A stretch of 16,942 nt of DNA from Actinomycetota bacterium (GCA_013151655.1 JAADHX010000160.1:1-16942), one strand, 5' to 3'; positions 6,063-14,677 are shown, numbered from the stretch's first letter. Numbers and translations: made by a program. The notes: generated from the sequence alone by a model not told the origin.

Positions 6063-7127
6063 TTAGTGGGCGTCGCCGTGCAGGAGCGGCCTAGAACCAG
6101 TCGCCCAATCATTTGTGATGCCGAACACCCTGGCCGGGTTGGTCAGTTGCTCTGCGGCCCATGTCGTAAAGGCAACAACGTCTCGGTCCGGTACAACAAC
6201 AATCAGCTCGGCCGTTTTCGACAACATAGATCTGGCATGGGCCGCAAACGGAATGAGCTCGAGGTCGACGCCGGTTGAGCTAACAACGACATGTTCGTCT
6301 CCGCCATGGTCGATGCCGACTGCAGCGGCCGGTACGGCGTCGTTTAGGTTTGCTCTTGGTGTTGGGGCCGGAGCCGGAGCCAGAGTCGACAAACCAAGGC
6401 GTTCAGGGTCGGCGACCAGCCAGGAGCGCAAGAGTCGCGAGCGACTCAACTGGTTCAGCGGATGATGCTCGGCACCAACACGGCGATGTTTGGCAACAAT
6501 CCCGATCACCTTCGCCAACGCATCCGGGGGCAACATGTGGCCATGCAGCATCGAAAACATGGCTCGATCGTCGGTCGAGATACCTACCTCGAGCCTGGCG
6601 CCAAATTCGTCAACGATTACTCTGGCAACCTCTAGACCGCTGACCTCGGCCGATACCACGCCGTGTTCGACCACCACGTCGGCACCGGCTGATTCGATGA
6701 CGTCGATCCAGCCAAGAGCTTCGGACGGCGGTGGGGCCATGGGCGGATTCTCGGTAGGACTGACTCGAGCAATTGAGGTTCCGTCGATGGCCCACACTTC
6801 GATGTCGAGGTCGAACAGCTCGGCCCGCCTTGCGACTAGTTCGGCGCCGGTGACACACAGCACTAGACCACGTGTGCAAGTGCGGCGCTTCATGATGGCG
6901 AGGAGTTGCCCCAGTGCTGCCTCGGGCCGCTGTTCGATGAGACTGACCGCAACTGCACTGTCACTTGTTTGCCGATGCGCCGTGGACTCATGGCCGGCAA
7001 CGGCCCATCCAAGCGCGCCGTCTGCAGTTCCGGTGACTTCATCGAGTTGAATACCCAACGCGTCGCGCGTCAATGCCCGAAGCTTGGCGCCGTGCAGCGT
7101 CGGTCGACGGTCGGGGCCAAGATCCAC
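6063..7127 (-). CDS. Conserved-looking hypothetical protein between rpmE and prfA
   Basis: I do not recognise this 354-residue protein. It starts with GTG at 7127, 15 nt after rpmE, and ends nine bases before prfA, so it is embedded in the translation operon. No signal peptide, membrane segment or metal-binding cysteine pair is visible, and it is probably cytoplasmic. Residues 1 to about 245 look like one or two alpha/beta domains, with hydrophobic strands such as TRGLVLCVTG (85-94) and ADVVVEHGVVSAEVSG (149-164). A Pro/Ala linker APAPAPTPRA (250-259) leads to a small C-terminal alpha/beta segment with AELIVVVPDRDVVAFTTWAA (306-325). His-rich spots (HGH at 195-197, EHH at 220-222) are present but match no catalytic motif known to me. 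Base composition and codon use look like the neighbours. M. tuberculosis has no gene in this slot. Confidence 0.75.
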   Translation of the reverse strand: MDLGPDRRPTLHGAKLRALTRDALGIQLDEVTGTADGALGWAVAGHESTAHRQTSDSAVAVSLIEQRPEAALGQLLAIMKRRTCTRGLVLCVTGAELVARRAELFDLDIEVWAIDGTSIARVSPTENPPMAPPPSEALGWIDVIESAGADVVVEHGVVSAEVSGLEVARVIVDEFGARLEVGISTDDRAMFSMLHGHMLPPDALAKVIGIVAKHRRVGAEHHPLNQLSRSRLLRSWLVADPERLGLSTLAPAPAPTPRANLNDAVPAAAVGIDHGGDEHVVVSSTGVDLELIPFAAHARSMLSKTAELIVVVPDRDVVAFTTWAAEQLTNPARVFGITNDWATGSRPLLHGDAH

Positions 7128-7142
7128 AGGCGTGGCCTGGTG

Positions 7143-7400
7143 TTAGCTGCGTCGACGCGAAGCGCCGTAACGCTTTTCGAAGCGCTCAACCCGGCCTGCG
7201 GTGTCAACGATCTTCATCTGACCGGTGTAGAAGGGATGGCTCGCCGAGGTGAGCTCGGCTTTCGACAACGGATATTCGTTGCCGTCCTCCCAAACGATGG
7301 TTTCGTTGGTCTCGACGGTTGACTTCGTCAGAATTGAGAAGTCTGTTGACGTGTCTTGAAACACGACCGGGCGGTAGTTGGGGTGGATTCCGCTTCTCAT
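7143..7400 (-). CDS. rpmE2: Ribosomal protein L31, cysteine-free (type B)
   Basis: This large-subunit protein of 85 residues has the ATG at 7400 with CTGGAG about seven nt upstream. The pattern IHPNYRPVVFQDTS, EYPLSKAEL, SHPFYTG and GRVERFEKRY identifies L31. The VVFQDTS and WEDG(N)EYPL segments, together with the complete lack of cysteine, place it in the zinc-independent type B (YkgM-like) group. The position after rho is the usual actinobacterial rpmE place, although in M. tuberculosis the copy in this slot is the zinc-binding form. A gap of about 70 nt separates it from rho. Confidence 0.95.
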   Translation of the reverse strand: MRSGIHPNYRPVVFQDTSTDFSILTKSTVETNETIVWEDGNEYPLSKAELTSASHPFYTGQMKIVDTAGRVERFEKRYGASRRRS

Positions 7401-7469
7401 GACTGGCTCCAGTAGTGGTTTCGGCCGTATTCGATGATTGGCCAGTGAACGATTCTAGGGGTCTTGTCC

Positions 7470-9236
7470 CTACAGGGACGCTGCTTTGGCGATTTCGTGA
7501 AGGAACTCGTCGTTGGTCTTGAACGTCTTAAGGCGGTCGACCAGTAGTTCGAGGCCGGCGCCGTCACCGCCGTTGAGCCCCGAAAGGACTCGGCGCAGCT
7601 TCCACACTTGTTGGAGCTGCTGGCGCGAGAACAGAAGCTCTTCGTGTCGTGTGCTCGAAGCGTCGACGTCGATTGCTGGGAAGATGCGGTGTTCGGCCAG
7701 GCGTCGGTCGAGCCGAAGCTCCATGTTTCCAGTGCCCTTGAACTCTTCGAAGATCACTTCGTCCATTCTTGAGCCAGTATCGACCAGCGCAGTGGCGAGG
7801 ATCGTCAACGAACCGCCCTCTTCGATGTTGCGAGCTGCGCCAAAGAACTTCTTTGGCGGGTACAGAGCACCAGTGTCGATGCCGCCAGACATGACGCGCC
7901 CCGTTGGTGGAGCCGACAGGTTGTAGGCCCTCGCTAGTCGCGTGATTCCGTCGAGAATGATGACTACATCTCGACCATCTTCGACTAGGCGCTTAGCTCG
8001 CTCGACGGTGAGTTCGGCTACCTGGGTGTGTTCGTCGGCGGGCCGGTCGAATGTCGACGCGATCACTGTGCCCTCAATCGACCGTTGCATGTCGGTGACT
8101 TCTTCTGGGCGCTCGTCGATCAGCAGCACGATCAGCTCGACGTCGGGGTTGTTGGCCTCGATCGCTTGGGCTATGTGCTTCATGATCGTGGTCTTACCAG
8201 CCTTGGGCGGCGACACGATGAGGCCTCGCTGGCCCTTCCCTATGGGGGCGACGAGGTCGATGATGCGTGCCGTCATGTTGTGACGATCGGTGTCGCGTTC
8301 GAGGCTAAGCTTTGAGTCTGGATACAACGGCGTGAGCTCGTCGAAGTTCGGGCGCTCGCGTGAGACCTCCAGGCTTTGGCCGTTTACGGTTTCGACGCTG
8401 AGCATGGCCGGGTTCTTGTCGCCGCGGGTGGCCGGACGGCTAGTGCCTGCCACCAGATCGCCCATGCGAAGGCCGTGTTGACGGACGAACTTCGTCGGCA
8501 AGTAGCAGTCATCGCGAGAGGCTATGTAGCCGCTCGTGCGCAGGAATCCGTACCCCTCTGACCGAAGGTCGACAATTCCCTGAACAGCTACCGGTTCGCC
8601 GTTGAGTGTCTCTTCCTGGCCACGGTCGCGGCCTCGACGTCGCCGTCGGCGTTTGTTGCCGTCGGCGTCGTCGACATTCGCGCCCTGATCGCCGGTCTGT
8701 TGGCTGCCGCCACGATTCGAGTCGTCTTGTTTGGGGCTATCGGAGCGGTTCTGGGTTTGAGCCGAACTGTCGGTTGATTCGGAGTCGGTGGCACCGGGTT
8801 TGTTTGGTTCGCGGCGTACCGCCGATCGGGCGGAGCCCGCTGCCGACCTTGTGTTGGCGTTGCCCGTCCCGTCCACTGAGGCGGTGCGCACGCGGCGACG
8901 GGTAACGCCACCGGTCGTGGAGTTGGTCGGAGCCGTGGACGACGACGATGTATCAGCGTCTGCAGCCGGGGCGCGCTGCGGGGCACTTGGGCTCGGTACG
9001 GGCTCGACTGAGGGCGCAGTGGCTTCGCTGGCCGCTGAGCTGCTTAGCTGAGTCTCTTCGGACTGAGCTTGTGTCGGTGCCGACACACCGGCGGACGTGA
9101 GTATCGCATCGACGATGTCGGCCTTCTTGGCTCGGGAACCAACCTTGGCTCCGACCGCGGCCGCGATCTGCTGAAGTTCGTCACGGGCCTTTCGCTCAAG
9201 CACGCCCCTGTCGAGGCCATCGGGCATGGAAGTCAT
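7470..9236 (-). CDS. rho: Transcription termination factor Rho
   Basis: Rho is a hexameric RNA helicase that ends transcription. The ATG at 9236 (588 residues) is preferred over the GTG at 9245 because GAGGTG lies six nt in front of it. Order: a Rho_N helical domain (about 9-50); a disordered extension of about 150 residues rich in Ser, Thr, Asn and Gln, ending in a block of arginines near 196-201; an RNA-binding cold-shock-like fold (about 215-285, EGYGFLRTSGYI, DDCYLPTKFVRQHGLR); then the ATPase with Walker A PPKAGKTT (343-350), Walker B VVIILDG (424-430), the MSGGIDTGALYPPKKFFGAARN region and the RNA-contacting FKGTGNMEL. The low-complexity insert is typical of high-GC Gram-positive Rho and is thought to add RNA contacts. 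The stop codon lies in a small perfect hairpin (7466-7479). Confidence 0.97.
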   Translation of the reverse strand: MTSMPDGLDRGVLERKARDELQQIAAAVGAKVGSRAKKADIVDAILTSAGVSAPTQAQSEETQLSSSAASEATAPSVEPVPSPSAPQRAPAADADTSSSSTAPTNSTTGGVTRRRVRTASVDGTGNANTRSAAGSARSAVRREPNKPGATDSESTDSSAQTQNRSDSPKQDDSNRGGSQQTGDQGANVDDADGNKRRRRRRGRDRGQEETLNGEPVAVQGIVDLRSEGYGFLRTSGYIASRDDCYLPTKFVRQHGLRMGDLVAGTSRPATRGDKNPAMLSVETVNGQSLEVSRERPNFDELTPLYPDSKLSLERDTDRHNMTARIIDLVAPIGKGQRGLIVSPPKAGKTTIMKHIAQAIEANNPDVELIVLLIDERPEEVTDMQRSIEGTVIASTFDRPADEHTQVAELTVERAKRLVEDGRDVVIILDGITRLARAYNLSAPPTGRVMSGGIDTGALYPPKKFFGAARNIEEGGSLTILATALVDTGSRMDEVIFEEFKGTGNMELRLDRRLAEHRIFPAIDVDASSTRHEELLFSRQQLQQVWKLRRVLSGLNGGDGAGLELLVDRLKTFKTNDEFLHEIAKAASL

Positions 9237-9242
9237 TGTGCG

Positions 9243-9248
9243 CACCTC
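9243..9248 (-). promoter_or_regulatory. Ribosome binding site that fixes the rho start
   Basis: GAGGTG on the minus strand is six nt upstream of the ATG at 9236 and is a good match to the Shine-Dalgarno consensus. It overlaps the alternative GTG codon at 9245, which therefore is an unlikely start. Confidence 0.7.
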
Positions 9249-9394
9249 GCTGAGAGTGCAGAGAGAAGAAGAGGACGGGCCAAGCTGATATTGCCCCGAA
9301 GCGGGTGATCCCCATACGACGGCCTGTCGATCAAACGAGTGACGAGGCGACCGGAAGGGAAATCAACCGGCGAATGGCAGAACTGCCACTGCGA

Positions 9395-9423
9395 AATGTA
9401 CCTGCGCAACAGACCGACGGCAA
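9395..9423 (-). promoter_or_regulatory. Candidate promoter for rho
   Basis: On the minus strand TTGCCG (9418-9423) and TACATT (9395-9400) are separated by 17 nt, fitting sigma70-type -35 and -10 boxes. The site lies in the 211-nt gap between thrC and rho and would give a leader of about 150 nt. Found by eye, so it could be chance. Confidence 0.35.
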
Positions 9424-9447
9424 CCATATGTCGGGCGATCTACGATG

Positions 9448-10854
9448 TCAGCTCGCTGAGGGCAACGCGACCGAGCGCACGTAACGCTCCATAGAACCCA
9501 AATCTGGATCGACTACTTCACATTTTTCGGGACGATCTAGAAGGTCGCTCAGATGAGGCGGAAGCTGCGGTTCGATGCCAATAGCGGCCTCGACAGCGTC
9601 GCCAAATTTGGCCGGGTGAGCTGAGGCGACGTAGACCATCGGACCCGATTCGGCTCGGTTCTTGCGGCCTACAGAAACCGCGACCGCGGTGTGCGGATCA
9701 ATCACTGTTCCACATTGTTCGTACACCTCGGCGATCGTGTCATTCACCTCGGATTCGGTGGCGTGACCGGCCCCGAATCCATCTTGCAAGGCCACCAGTT
9801 GCGCCGAATCAAGCCGCATGACTCCCTCGGAGCGGAACGCCCGCATGGCGTCCGCCAACGCCTTGCCGTCGCGTTCGAACAGCTCGAAGAGAAGGCGCTC
9901 GAAGTTTGAGGACACCTGAATGTCCATCGCCGGGCTGCTGGTCGCCACGACGGAATCCATGGCCATCTCGCCTGACTCGTGTGTTCTGGGCAAGATGTCG
10001 TTGCTGTTGGCCGCGATCACCAGACGATCGATCGGAGCGCCCATGGTGCGAGCGATGTTGGCTGCCAAGATGTTGCCGAAGTTGCCAGTCGGGACGGTGT
10101 ACGACACCTTCGCCTTGTATTGGTCCGACAGCTTGACCGACGAGACGACGTAGTACACGACCTGCGCCGACACTCGCGCCCAGTTGATGGAGTTGACCGC
10201 GCCAAGCCGCATTTCGTCGCGGAACGGCCGATCACCGAACATGGCCTTTACAAGATCCTGGCAATCGTCGAAGGTGCCGTCGACACCGACGTTGTGAATA
10301 TTTGGCGAAAGCACGGTGGTCATCTGGCGCCGCTGCACTTCGGACACTCGCCCATTTGGGTGCAACATCACTAGCTCGATACCGGCGCGATCTCGGCAAG
10401 CCTCAATGGCAGCCGAGCCAGTGTCGCCAGAAGTAGCAGCGACGATCGTGAGCGTCCGACCGGTACGGCCTAACTCGTGCTCGAACAATCGTCCGAGCAG
10501 TTGCATCGCTACGTCCTTGAACGACAGCGTTGGTCCCCAGAACAGCTCGAGAAGGTGCTCGTCTTCGGAAATTTGGCGCGTTGGCACAACTTCTGGGTGA
10601 CGAAATGTGGCATACGCCGCCTCGGTCATCTGCGCGAGGTCGGTTTGTTCGATAGCCGAACCTTCGACGAAGAGGCCGATCACTTCGGCTGCCACTTCGT
10701 GATACTGCGAAGTCCTGAACCGCGCGAGTTGGTCCGCAGTTAGCGACGGCCAGCTATCGGGAACGTACAACCCGCCGTCGATGGCCATGCCAGTGAGAAG
10801 AGCACCCGAAAAATCGAGAACTGGAGCGTCGCCGCGAGTCGAGACATACTTCAT
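9448..10854 (-). CDS. thrC: Threonine synthase
   Basis: PLP enzyme converting O-phosphohomoserine to threonine and phosphate. The ATG at 10854 gives 468 residues; it was chosen because MKYVSTRGDAPVLDF is the normal N-terminus and because it follows the hom stop by 10 nt. The longer frame from 10911 would run into hom. Seen: the PLP lysine in LSFKDVAMQLLGR (Lys113), the phosphate-binding SGDTGSAA (142-149) and PTGNFGN (255-261). The length and the YVSTRG start belong to the E. coli/yeast-like class of longer threonine synthases, not the shorter plant/mycobacterial type. Homoserine kinase (thrB), expected next to it, is not here. Confidence 0.95.
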   Translation of the reverse strand: MKYVSTRGDAPVLDFSGALLTGMAIDGGLYVPDSWPSLTADQLARFRTSQYHEVAAEVIGLFVEGSAIEQTDLAQMTEAAYATFRHPEVVPTRQISEDEHLLELFWGPTLSFKDVAMQLLGRLFEHELGRTGRTLTIVAATSGDTGSAAIEACRDRAGIELVMLHPNGRVSEVQRRQMTTVLSPNIHNVGVDGTFDDCQDLVKAMFGDRPFRDEMRLGAVNSINWARVSAQVVYYVVSSVKLSDQYKAKVSYTVPTGNFGNILAANIARTMGAPIDRLVIAANSNDILPRTHESGEMAMDSVVATSSPAMDIQVSSNFERLLFELFERDGKALADAMRAFRSEGVMRLDSAQLVALQDGFGAGHATESEVNDTIAEVYEQCGTVIDPHTAVAVSVGRKNRAESGPMVYVASAHPAKFGDAVEAAIGIEPQLPPHLSDLLDRPEKCEVVDPDLGSMERYVRSVALPSAS

Positions 10855-10864
10855 GAAACGCCCA

Positions 10865-12196
10865 CTACTCACTAACAACACGGATAACGGCACCGACGTT
10901 GTGCACAGCACCGAGGTTGCTTAAGCCGCTGAGGGTGGCTTGTACGTCGGCCTCGAGGGCCCGGTGAGTAATGAACGTAATACGGGCCCGGTCGCCGACT
11001 CCGTGTTGTTCCATCGAACGAATCGAGACGTCGTAGGCACCAAACACAGCCGCAACTTCGGCGAGTACTCCGGAGTGGTCGGCTACGTCTAGCGCCAGAT
11101 AGAACGCCGAGCTGGTCTGGTCGATAGCCATTACCTTCGCTGGTTTCAACTGAATCGGGTCAGAGGCCGAGCCTCGACGCAAGTTCGATGCTGCGCTGAG
11201 CACGTCGCCGAGCATTGCGCTCGCCGTCGGGGCTCCGCCTGCTCCACGTCCGTAGAGCATCAGGTCGTCGACGGCTTCGCCGTGGATGAACACCGCGTTG
11301 AACGAATCGCGTACCGTCGCCAGCGGGTGTGTGTTTGGCACCATCGCCGGATGAACTCGTACAGCTACCTCGTCGCCGTGGCGTTCGATTATTGCCAGCA
11401 GCTTGATTACATGGTCGAGTCGTGCAGCGGCCGCTATGTCGCTAGGAGTTATCCGACTGATTCCTTCTTGGTAGACGTCGCCGGCAACCACGTTCAAGCC
11501 AAAGGCAACGCTGGCGATGATGGCGGCCTTGGCGCCAGCATCGAACCCTTCAACGTCGGCGGTTGGATCGGCTTCGGCATATCCGAGTTGCTGGGCTTCG
11601 GTCAGGACATCGGCGTAGGCGGCGCCTTCTTCGGTCATCTTGGTGAGGATGAAGTTCGTGGTGCCGTTGACGATGCCCATAATCCTGGTGATCTGCTCAC
11701 CCGCCAGCGATTGCTGAAGAGCTCGCATTACCGGGATGCCGCCAGCAACTGCAGCCTCAAAGAAGAGATCGACTCCGGCCGTCGCCGCGGTCTCGAACAG
11801 CTCGGCCCCGCAGTTCGCGATTAGCTCCTTGTTAGCGGTGATGACCGGCTTGCCATTCTTGAGGGCCGTGAGTAAAAGGGCTCTGGCCGGTTCGATGCCA
11901 CCGATGGTCTCGACAATGATGTCGATGTTTGGGTCGTTCACCATGGCCTGGGTGTCGCGAGTGAACAGCTCGGCCGATACCTGTACGGCACGACTTGCAC
12001 TCAGGTTTCGTACGCCGATCTTGGCCACCTCGAGGGCCACACCGGTCCTTGCGGTGATCGTTGAACTGTCGTCAGTCAATAGTCCGACCAAGGCGGCGCC
12101 GACGTTGCCACACCCGAGTACTCCGACGCGAAGTGGTCGTCCATTTGAGCCAGGGCCGCTGGACACGCCCTCGCGGGGAGGCCCGCTCGTGTTCAT
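10865..12196 (-). CDS. hom: Homoserine dehydrogenase with ACT domain
   Basis: Reduces aspartate semialdehyde to homoserine, the branch point to threonine and methionine. The protein has 443 residues: a nucleotide-binding domain with VGVLGCGNVG (24-33) and ITANKELIA (119-127), a catalytic domain with EAAVAGGIPVMRAL (147-160), VNGTTNFIL (176-184) and GYAEADPTADVEGFDAGAK (205-223, with the catalytic Asp/Lys), and a C-terminal ACT domain from about 363 (ALDVADHSGVLAEVAAVFG). The ACT domain is the typical site of feedback inhibition by threonine. The ATG at 12196 lacks a clear ribosome site; the Ser/Gly-rich first 20 residues are probably disordered, and a GTG at residue 11 is possible. It is preceded by lysA (93-nt gap) and followed by thrC. 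Confidence 0.96.
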   Translation of the reverse strand: MNTSGPPREGVSSGPGSNGRPLRVGVLGCGNVGAALVGLLTDDSSTITARTGVALEVAKIGVRNLSASRAVQVSAELFTRDTQAMVNDPNIDIIVETIGGIEPARALLLTALKNGKPVITANKELIANCGAELFETAATAGVDLFFEAAVAGGIPVMRALQQSLAGEQITRIMGIVNGTTNFILTKMTEEGAAYADVLTEAQQLGYAEADPTADVEGFDAGAKAAIIASVAFGLNVVAGDVYQEGISRITPSDIAAAARLDHVIKLLAIIERHGDEVAVRVHPAMVPNTHPLATVRDSFNAVFIHGEAVDDLMLYGRGAGGAPTASAMLGDVLSAASNLRRGSASDPIQLKPAKVMAIDQTSSAFYLALDVADHSGVLAEVAAVFGAYDVSIRSMEQHGVGDRARITFITHRALEADVQATLSGLSNLGAVHNVGAVIRVVSE

Positions 12197-12289
12197 GGAT
12201 CAGACGGTACCGGACCTTGACACGATGTGGGCCCATTTCTTGGGGCGTCTAAGGCCTCGGGCCCGTCGGACAAACCCTACGACTTCGAC

Positions 12290-13591
12290 CTATCCGAGGT
12301 CCGTTAGAAGAAGATCGTCGGTCGTTTCCCGACGCACAACGAGCCTGGCCACACCATTGCTCACAAACACCACCGGTGGCCTCAACACTTTGTTGTAGTT
12401 GCTACCCATCGAGTGGCCGTACGCCCCAGTAACCGGGGTGGCGATGACATCGCCAACAACCAAGTCGTCCGGAACTGGAGCCTCCATGACAAGCACGTCG
12501 CCGCTTTCGCAGTGCTTGCCGACCAGCCTCACGATGTTGGGGCGATCGGCTTCGACACAACGGGGAAGGAACGTCGTGTAGTCGCTGCCATACAACTGCG
12601 GGCGAGCGTTGTCGCCGTATCCGCCATCGACCGCGACATAGGTTCTGATGCCTGGCAGCGTCTTAATGGTGCCAGCGGTATACAACGTGACCCCGGCGCT
12701 GGCGACAATCGAACGGCCGGGCTCGGCCACAAGTTTGGCGTCGACACCGAGGCTGTCGGCGGCTTCGATCACCATCGAGGCCCATGCGGCGATGGACGGG
12801 GTGCGTTCGTCTTCTACATAGGCAACGCCAATACCGCCGCCCACGGAAAGCTCAGCGAGTTGGTACGGCGCACTGAAGTCGGCGACTACCCGAAGCGCTT
12901 CGGCCATCGATTCGACGCGGAAAACTTGAGAGCCAATGTGATAGTGGATGCCGACCAGATCCATAGCCGTTGACGCGATTACCCGTTCGGTGGCGGCCTT
13001 AGCCATTCCGCTGCGAACACCGAATCCGAACTTGGAGTCGTCCTGACCGGTCGAGATGAAGTCGTGGGTTTCGGCCTTTACGCCAGGGGTGACCCGGATC
13101 AGTACCCTCGGGATGTTGGCGCCGGCACGGACCAGAGCTTCGATTCTGTCGATCTCGTCTTGGCTATCGATAACTATCCGACCTACACCAGCGGCTAACG
13201 CCTCGGCGATTTCGTCGGCGTCCTTGTTGTTACCGTGAAACACGATTCGATCCGGGGGAACCCCCGCCGCCAGCACAACGTGAAGTTCGCCCCGAGTCGC
13301 AACGTCGATGTGCATTCCTTCTTCGTGAACCAACTTGGCAATCGCGGTACACAAGAAGGCCTTTGAGGCGTACGCCACACCATCACCGAAGGCAGCTACA
13401 GCCTCGCGACACCGGGTGCGTAAATGCTCTTCGTCGTACACGAACAGCGGAGTTCCGTACTGCTCGGCGAGAGCGAGAAGATCAACCCCACCAACGGAGA
13501 GATGACCCCGTTCGTCGACCGCTGCTGAATCTGGCAGCAGGTGGTGCGGTACCGGTCCTTGCCTGGTCAGAGCTAGGTCGTCGCGGATCAC
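12290..13591 (-). CDS. lysA: Diaminopimelate decarboxylase
   Basis: PLP enzyme forming L-lysine from meso-diaminopimelate, the last step of lysine synthesis. The frame is open from 13642, but the GTG at 13591 (433 residues) is preferred because it overlaps the galE stop as GTGA, the standard coupling arrangement; earlier GTG codons would put 17 extra residues over galE. Motifs: the PLP lysine in YASKAF (Lys77), HYHIGSQ (216-222), GGG (251-253, phosphate binding), EPGRS (about 290-294), CESGDVL (361-367) and AYGHSMGSNYN (390-400, active-site Tyr). Together these identify a group IV decarboxylase specific for diaminopimelate rather than ornithine or arginine. The cell wall also consumes diaminopimelate, so this enzyme sits at a metabolic fork. 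hom follows. Confidence 0.95.
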   Translation of the reverse strand: MIRDDLALTRQGPVPHHLLPDSAAVDERGHLSVGGVDLLALAEQYGTPLFVYDEEHLRTRCREAVAAFGDGVAYASKAFLCTAIAKLVHEEGMHIDVATRGELHVVLAAGVPPDRIVFHGNNKDADEIAEALAAGVGRIVIDSQDEIDRIEALVRAGANIPRVLIRVTPGVKAETHDFISTGQDDSKFGFGVRSGMAKAATERVIASTAMDLVGIHYHIGSQVFRVESMAEALRVVADFSAPYQLAELSVGGGIGVAYVEDERTPSIAAWASMVIEAADSLGVDAKLVAEPGRSIVASAGVTLYTAGTIKTLPGIRTYVAVDGGYGDNARPQLYGSDYTTFLPRCVEADRPNIVRLVGKHCESGDVLVMEAPVPDDLVVGDVIATPVTGAYGHSMGSNYNKVLRPPVVFVSNGVARLVVRRETTDDLLLTDLG

Positions 13592-14589
13592 TTCGCGATC
13601 GCATCGGTCGAGATGCCCCACTGCGATTGATGCCACTTCCACGCCGAAGCCACGATGGTGTCGAGATCAGATGCCTTGGGTTCCCAGCCGAACGCAGCCC
13701 GAAACGCTCGGCTATCAGCAACCAGTTCTGCGGGATCACCCGGTCGGCGATCGGCCTCGTCGTAGGGAACTGGTGCCACGACCCGACCGACGGCTTCGAG
13801 AACCTGTCGATTCGACTGACCGACCCCGGTGCCAAGGTTGAATACGCCGCTCGATGCGCCCCCGATTAGGCCCTCGATGGCCGTGACGTGGGCCGCCGCG
13901 AGGTCGGTTACGTGGATGTAGTCGCGAACGCAGGTTCCGTCAGGCGTCGGATAGTCGGTTCCACGCAACTGAAGGGACTGACCAACCCCGGCCGCCGCCG
14001 CGATAGCGAGCGGAATCAGGTGGGTTTCTGGTTCGTGATTCTCGCCAAGGTCGCCATCTGGGTGCGCTCCACATGCGTTGAAATATCGGAGCGCTATCCA
14101 GCCAGTGCCGTGTGCCTGTCCGGCATCGGCCATGACCTGTTCGAACATGGATTTCGACGAACCGTAGGGATTTATCGGGTCGATCGCGGCGTCCTCGACT
14201 ATTGGCTGGGACTCGGGGATGCCGTACACAGCCGCGGTCGAGCTAAACACAAATGCCTTGATGCCGTGTTCGACGCTTACTCCGAGCAGGGTTATGGCCT
14301 TGGTCAGATTGGTCTCGTAAAAGTCGAGGGGCTCGACCATCGACCTCGCCACCTCAATGGAGCCAGCGAAGTGCAGCACGCCGTCGAACGGCCCATACGC
14401 CGAGAAAACCGACCGGACGAACTCTCGATCGCCGACATCGCCGACCACCAAAGTGGCTGAACCAACGGCCTTCTCACTTCCAGCGCTCAAATCATCGAGG
14501 ACCACCAAATTGTGACCGGCCTCTAGCAGAGAACGCACGGTGTGGGACCCTATGTATCCGGCACCGCCGGTGACGAGTAGTTTCGACAT
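13588..14589 (-). CDS. galE: UDP-glucose 4-epimerase
   Basis: Interconverts UDP-glucose and UDP-galactose, supplying galactose for surface glycans and the Leloir pathway. The 333 residues form an extended short-chain dehydrogenase: the NAD motif GGAGYIGSH (8-16), DDLSAG (32-37), VLHFAG (71-76), the catalytic SST (116-118) and YGSSK (Tyr142, Lys146), ALRYFNACGAHPDG, and the C-terminal RRPGDPAELVAD typical of GalE. Length is normal. The ATG at 14589 has no clear ribosome site, and the gene is the first of the galE-lysA pair, divergent from the tRNA gene. Other UDP-sugars (GlcNAc, GalNAc) as substrate cannot be excluded. Confidence 0.93.
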   Translation of the reverse strand: MSKLLVTGGAGYIGSHTVRSLLEAGHNLVVLDDLSAGSEKAVGSATLVVGDVGDREFVRSVFSAYGPFDGVLHFAGSIEVARSMVEPLDFYETNLTKAITLLGVSVEHGIKAFVFSSTAAVYGIPESQPIVEDAAIDPINPYGSSKSMFEQVMADAGQAHGTGWIALRYFNACGAHPDGDLGENHEPETHLIPLAIAAAAGVGQSLQLRGTDYPTPDGTCVRDYIHVTDLAAAHVTAIEGLIGGASSGVFNLGTGVGQSNRQVLEAVGRVVAPVPYDEADRRPGDPAELVADSRAFRAAFGWEPKASDLDTIVASAWKWHQSQWGISTDAIAK

Positions 14590-14677
14590 GGCGACAAGTA
14601 TGGACGGTACAAAGTCGATGATGTTCGATTTCGAATCCGGCAGGGTTAGCGGCGAGAGGCGCTACATTGTCCGTTCT

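Noticed and set aside
7466..7479. Perfect palindrome gtccctacagggac at the rho stop codon as a terminator
   Set aside because: The stem is only six pairs with a 2-nt centre and no T-run follows on the minus strand; rpmE is close downstream and probably co-transcribed.
9448..9459. Short hairpin tcagctcgctga at the thrC stop as a terminator
   Set aside because: Five-pair stem without a T-run; within the expected number of chance palindromes.
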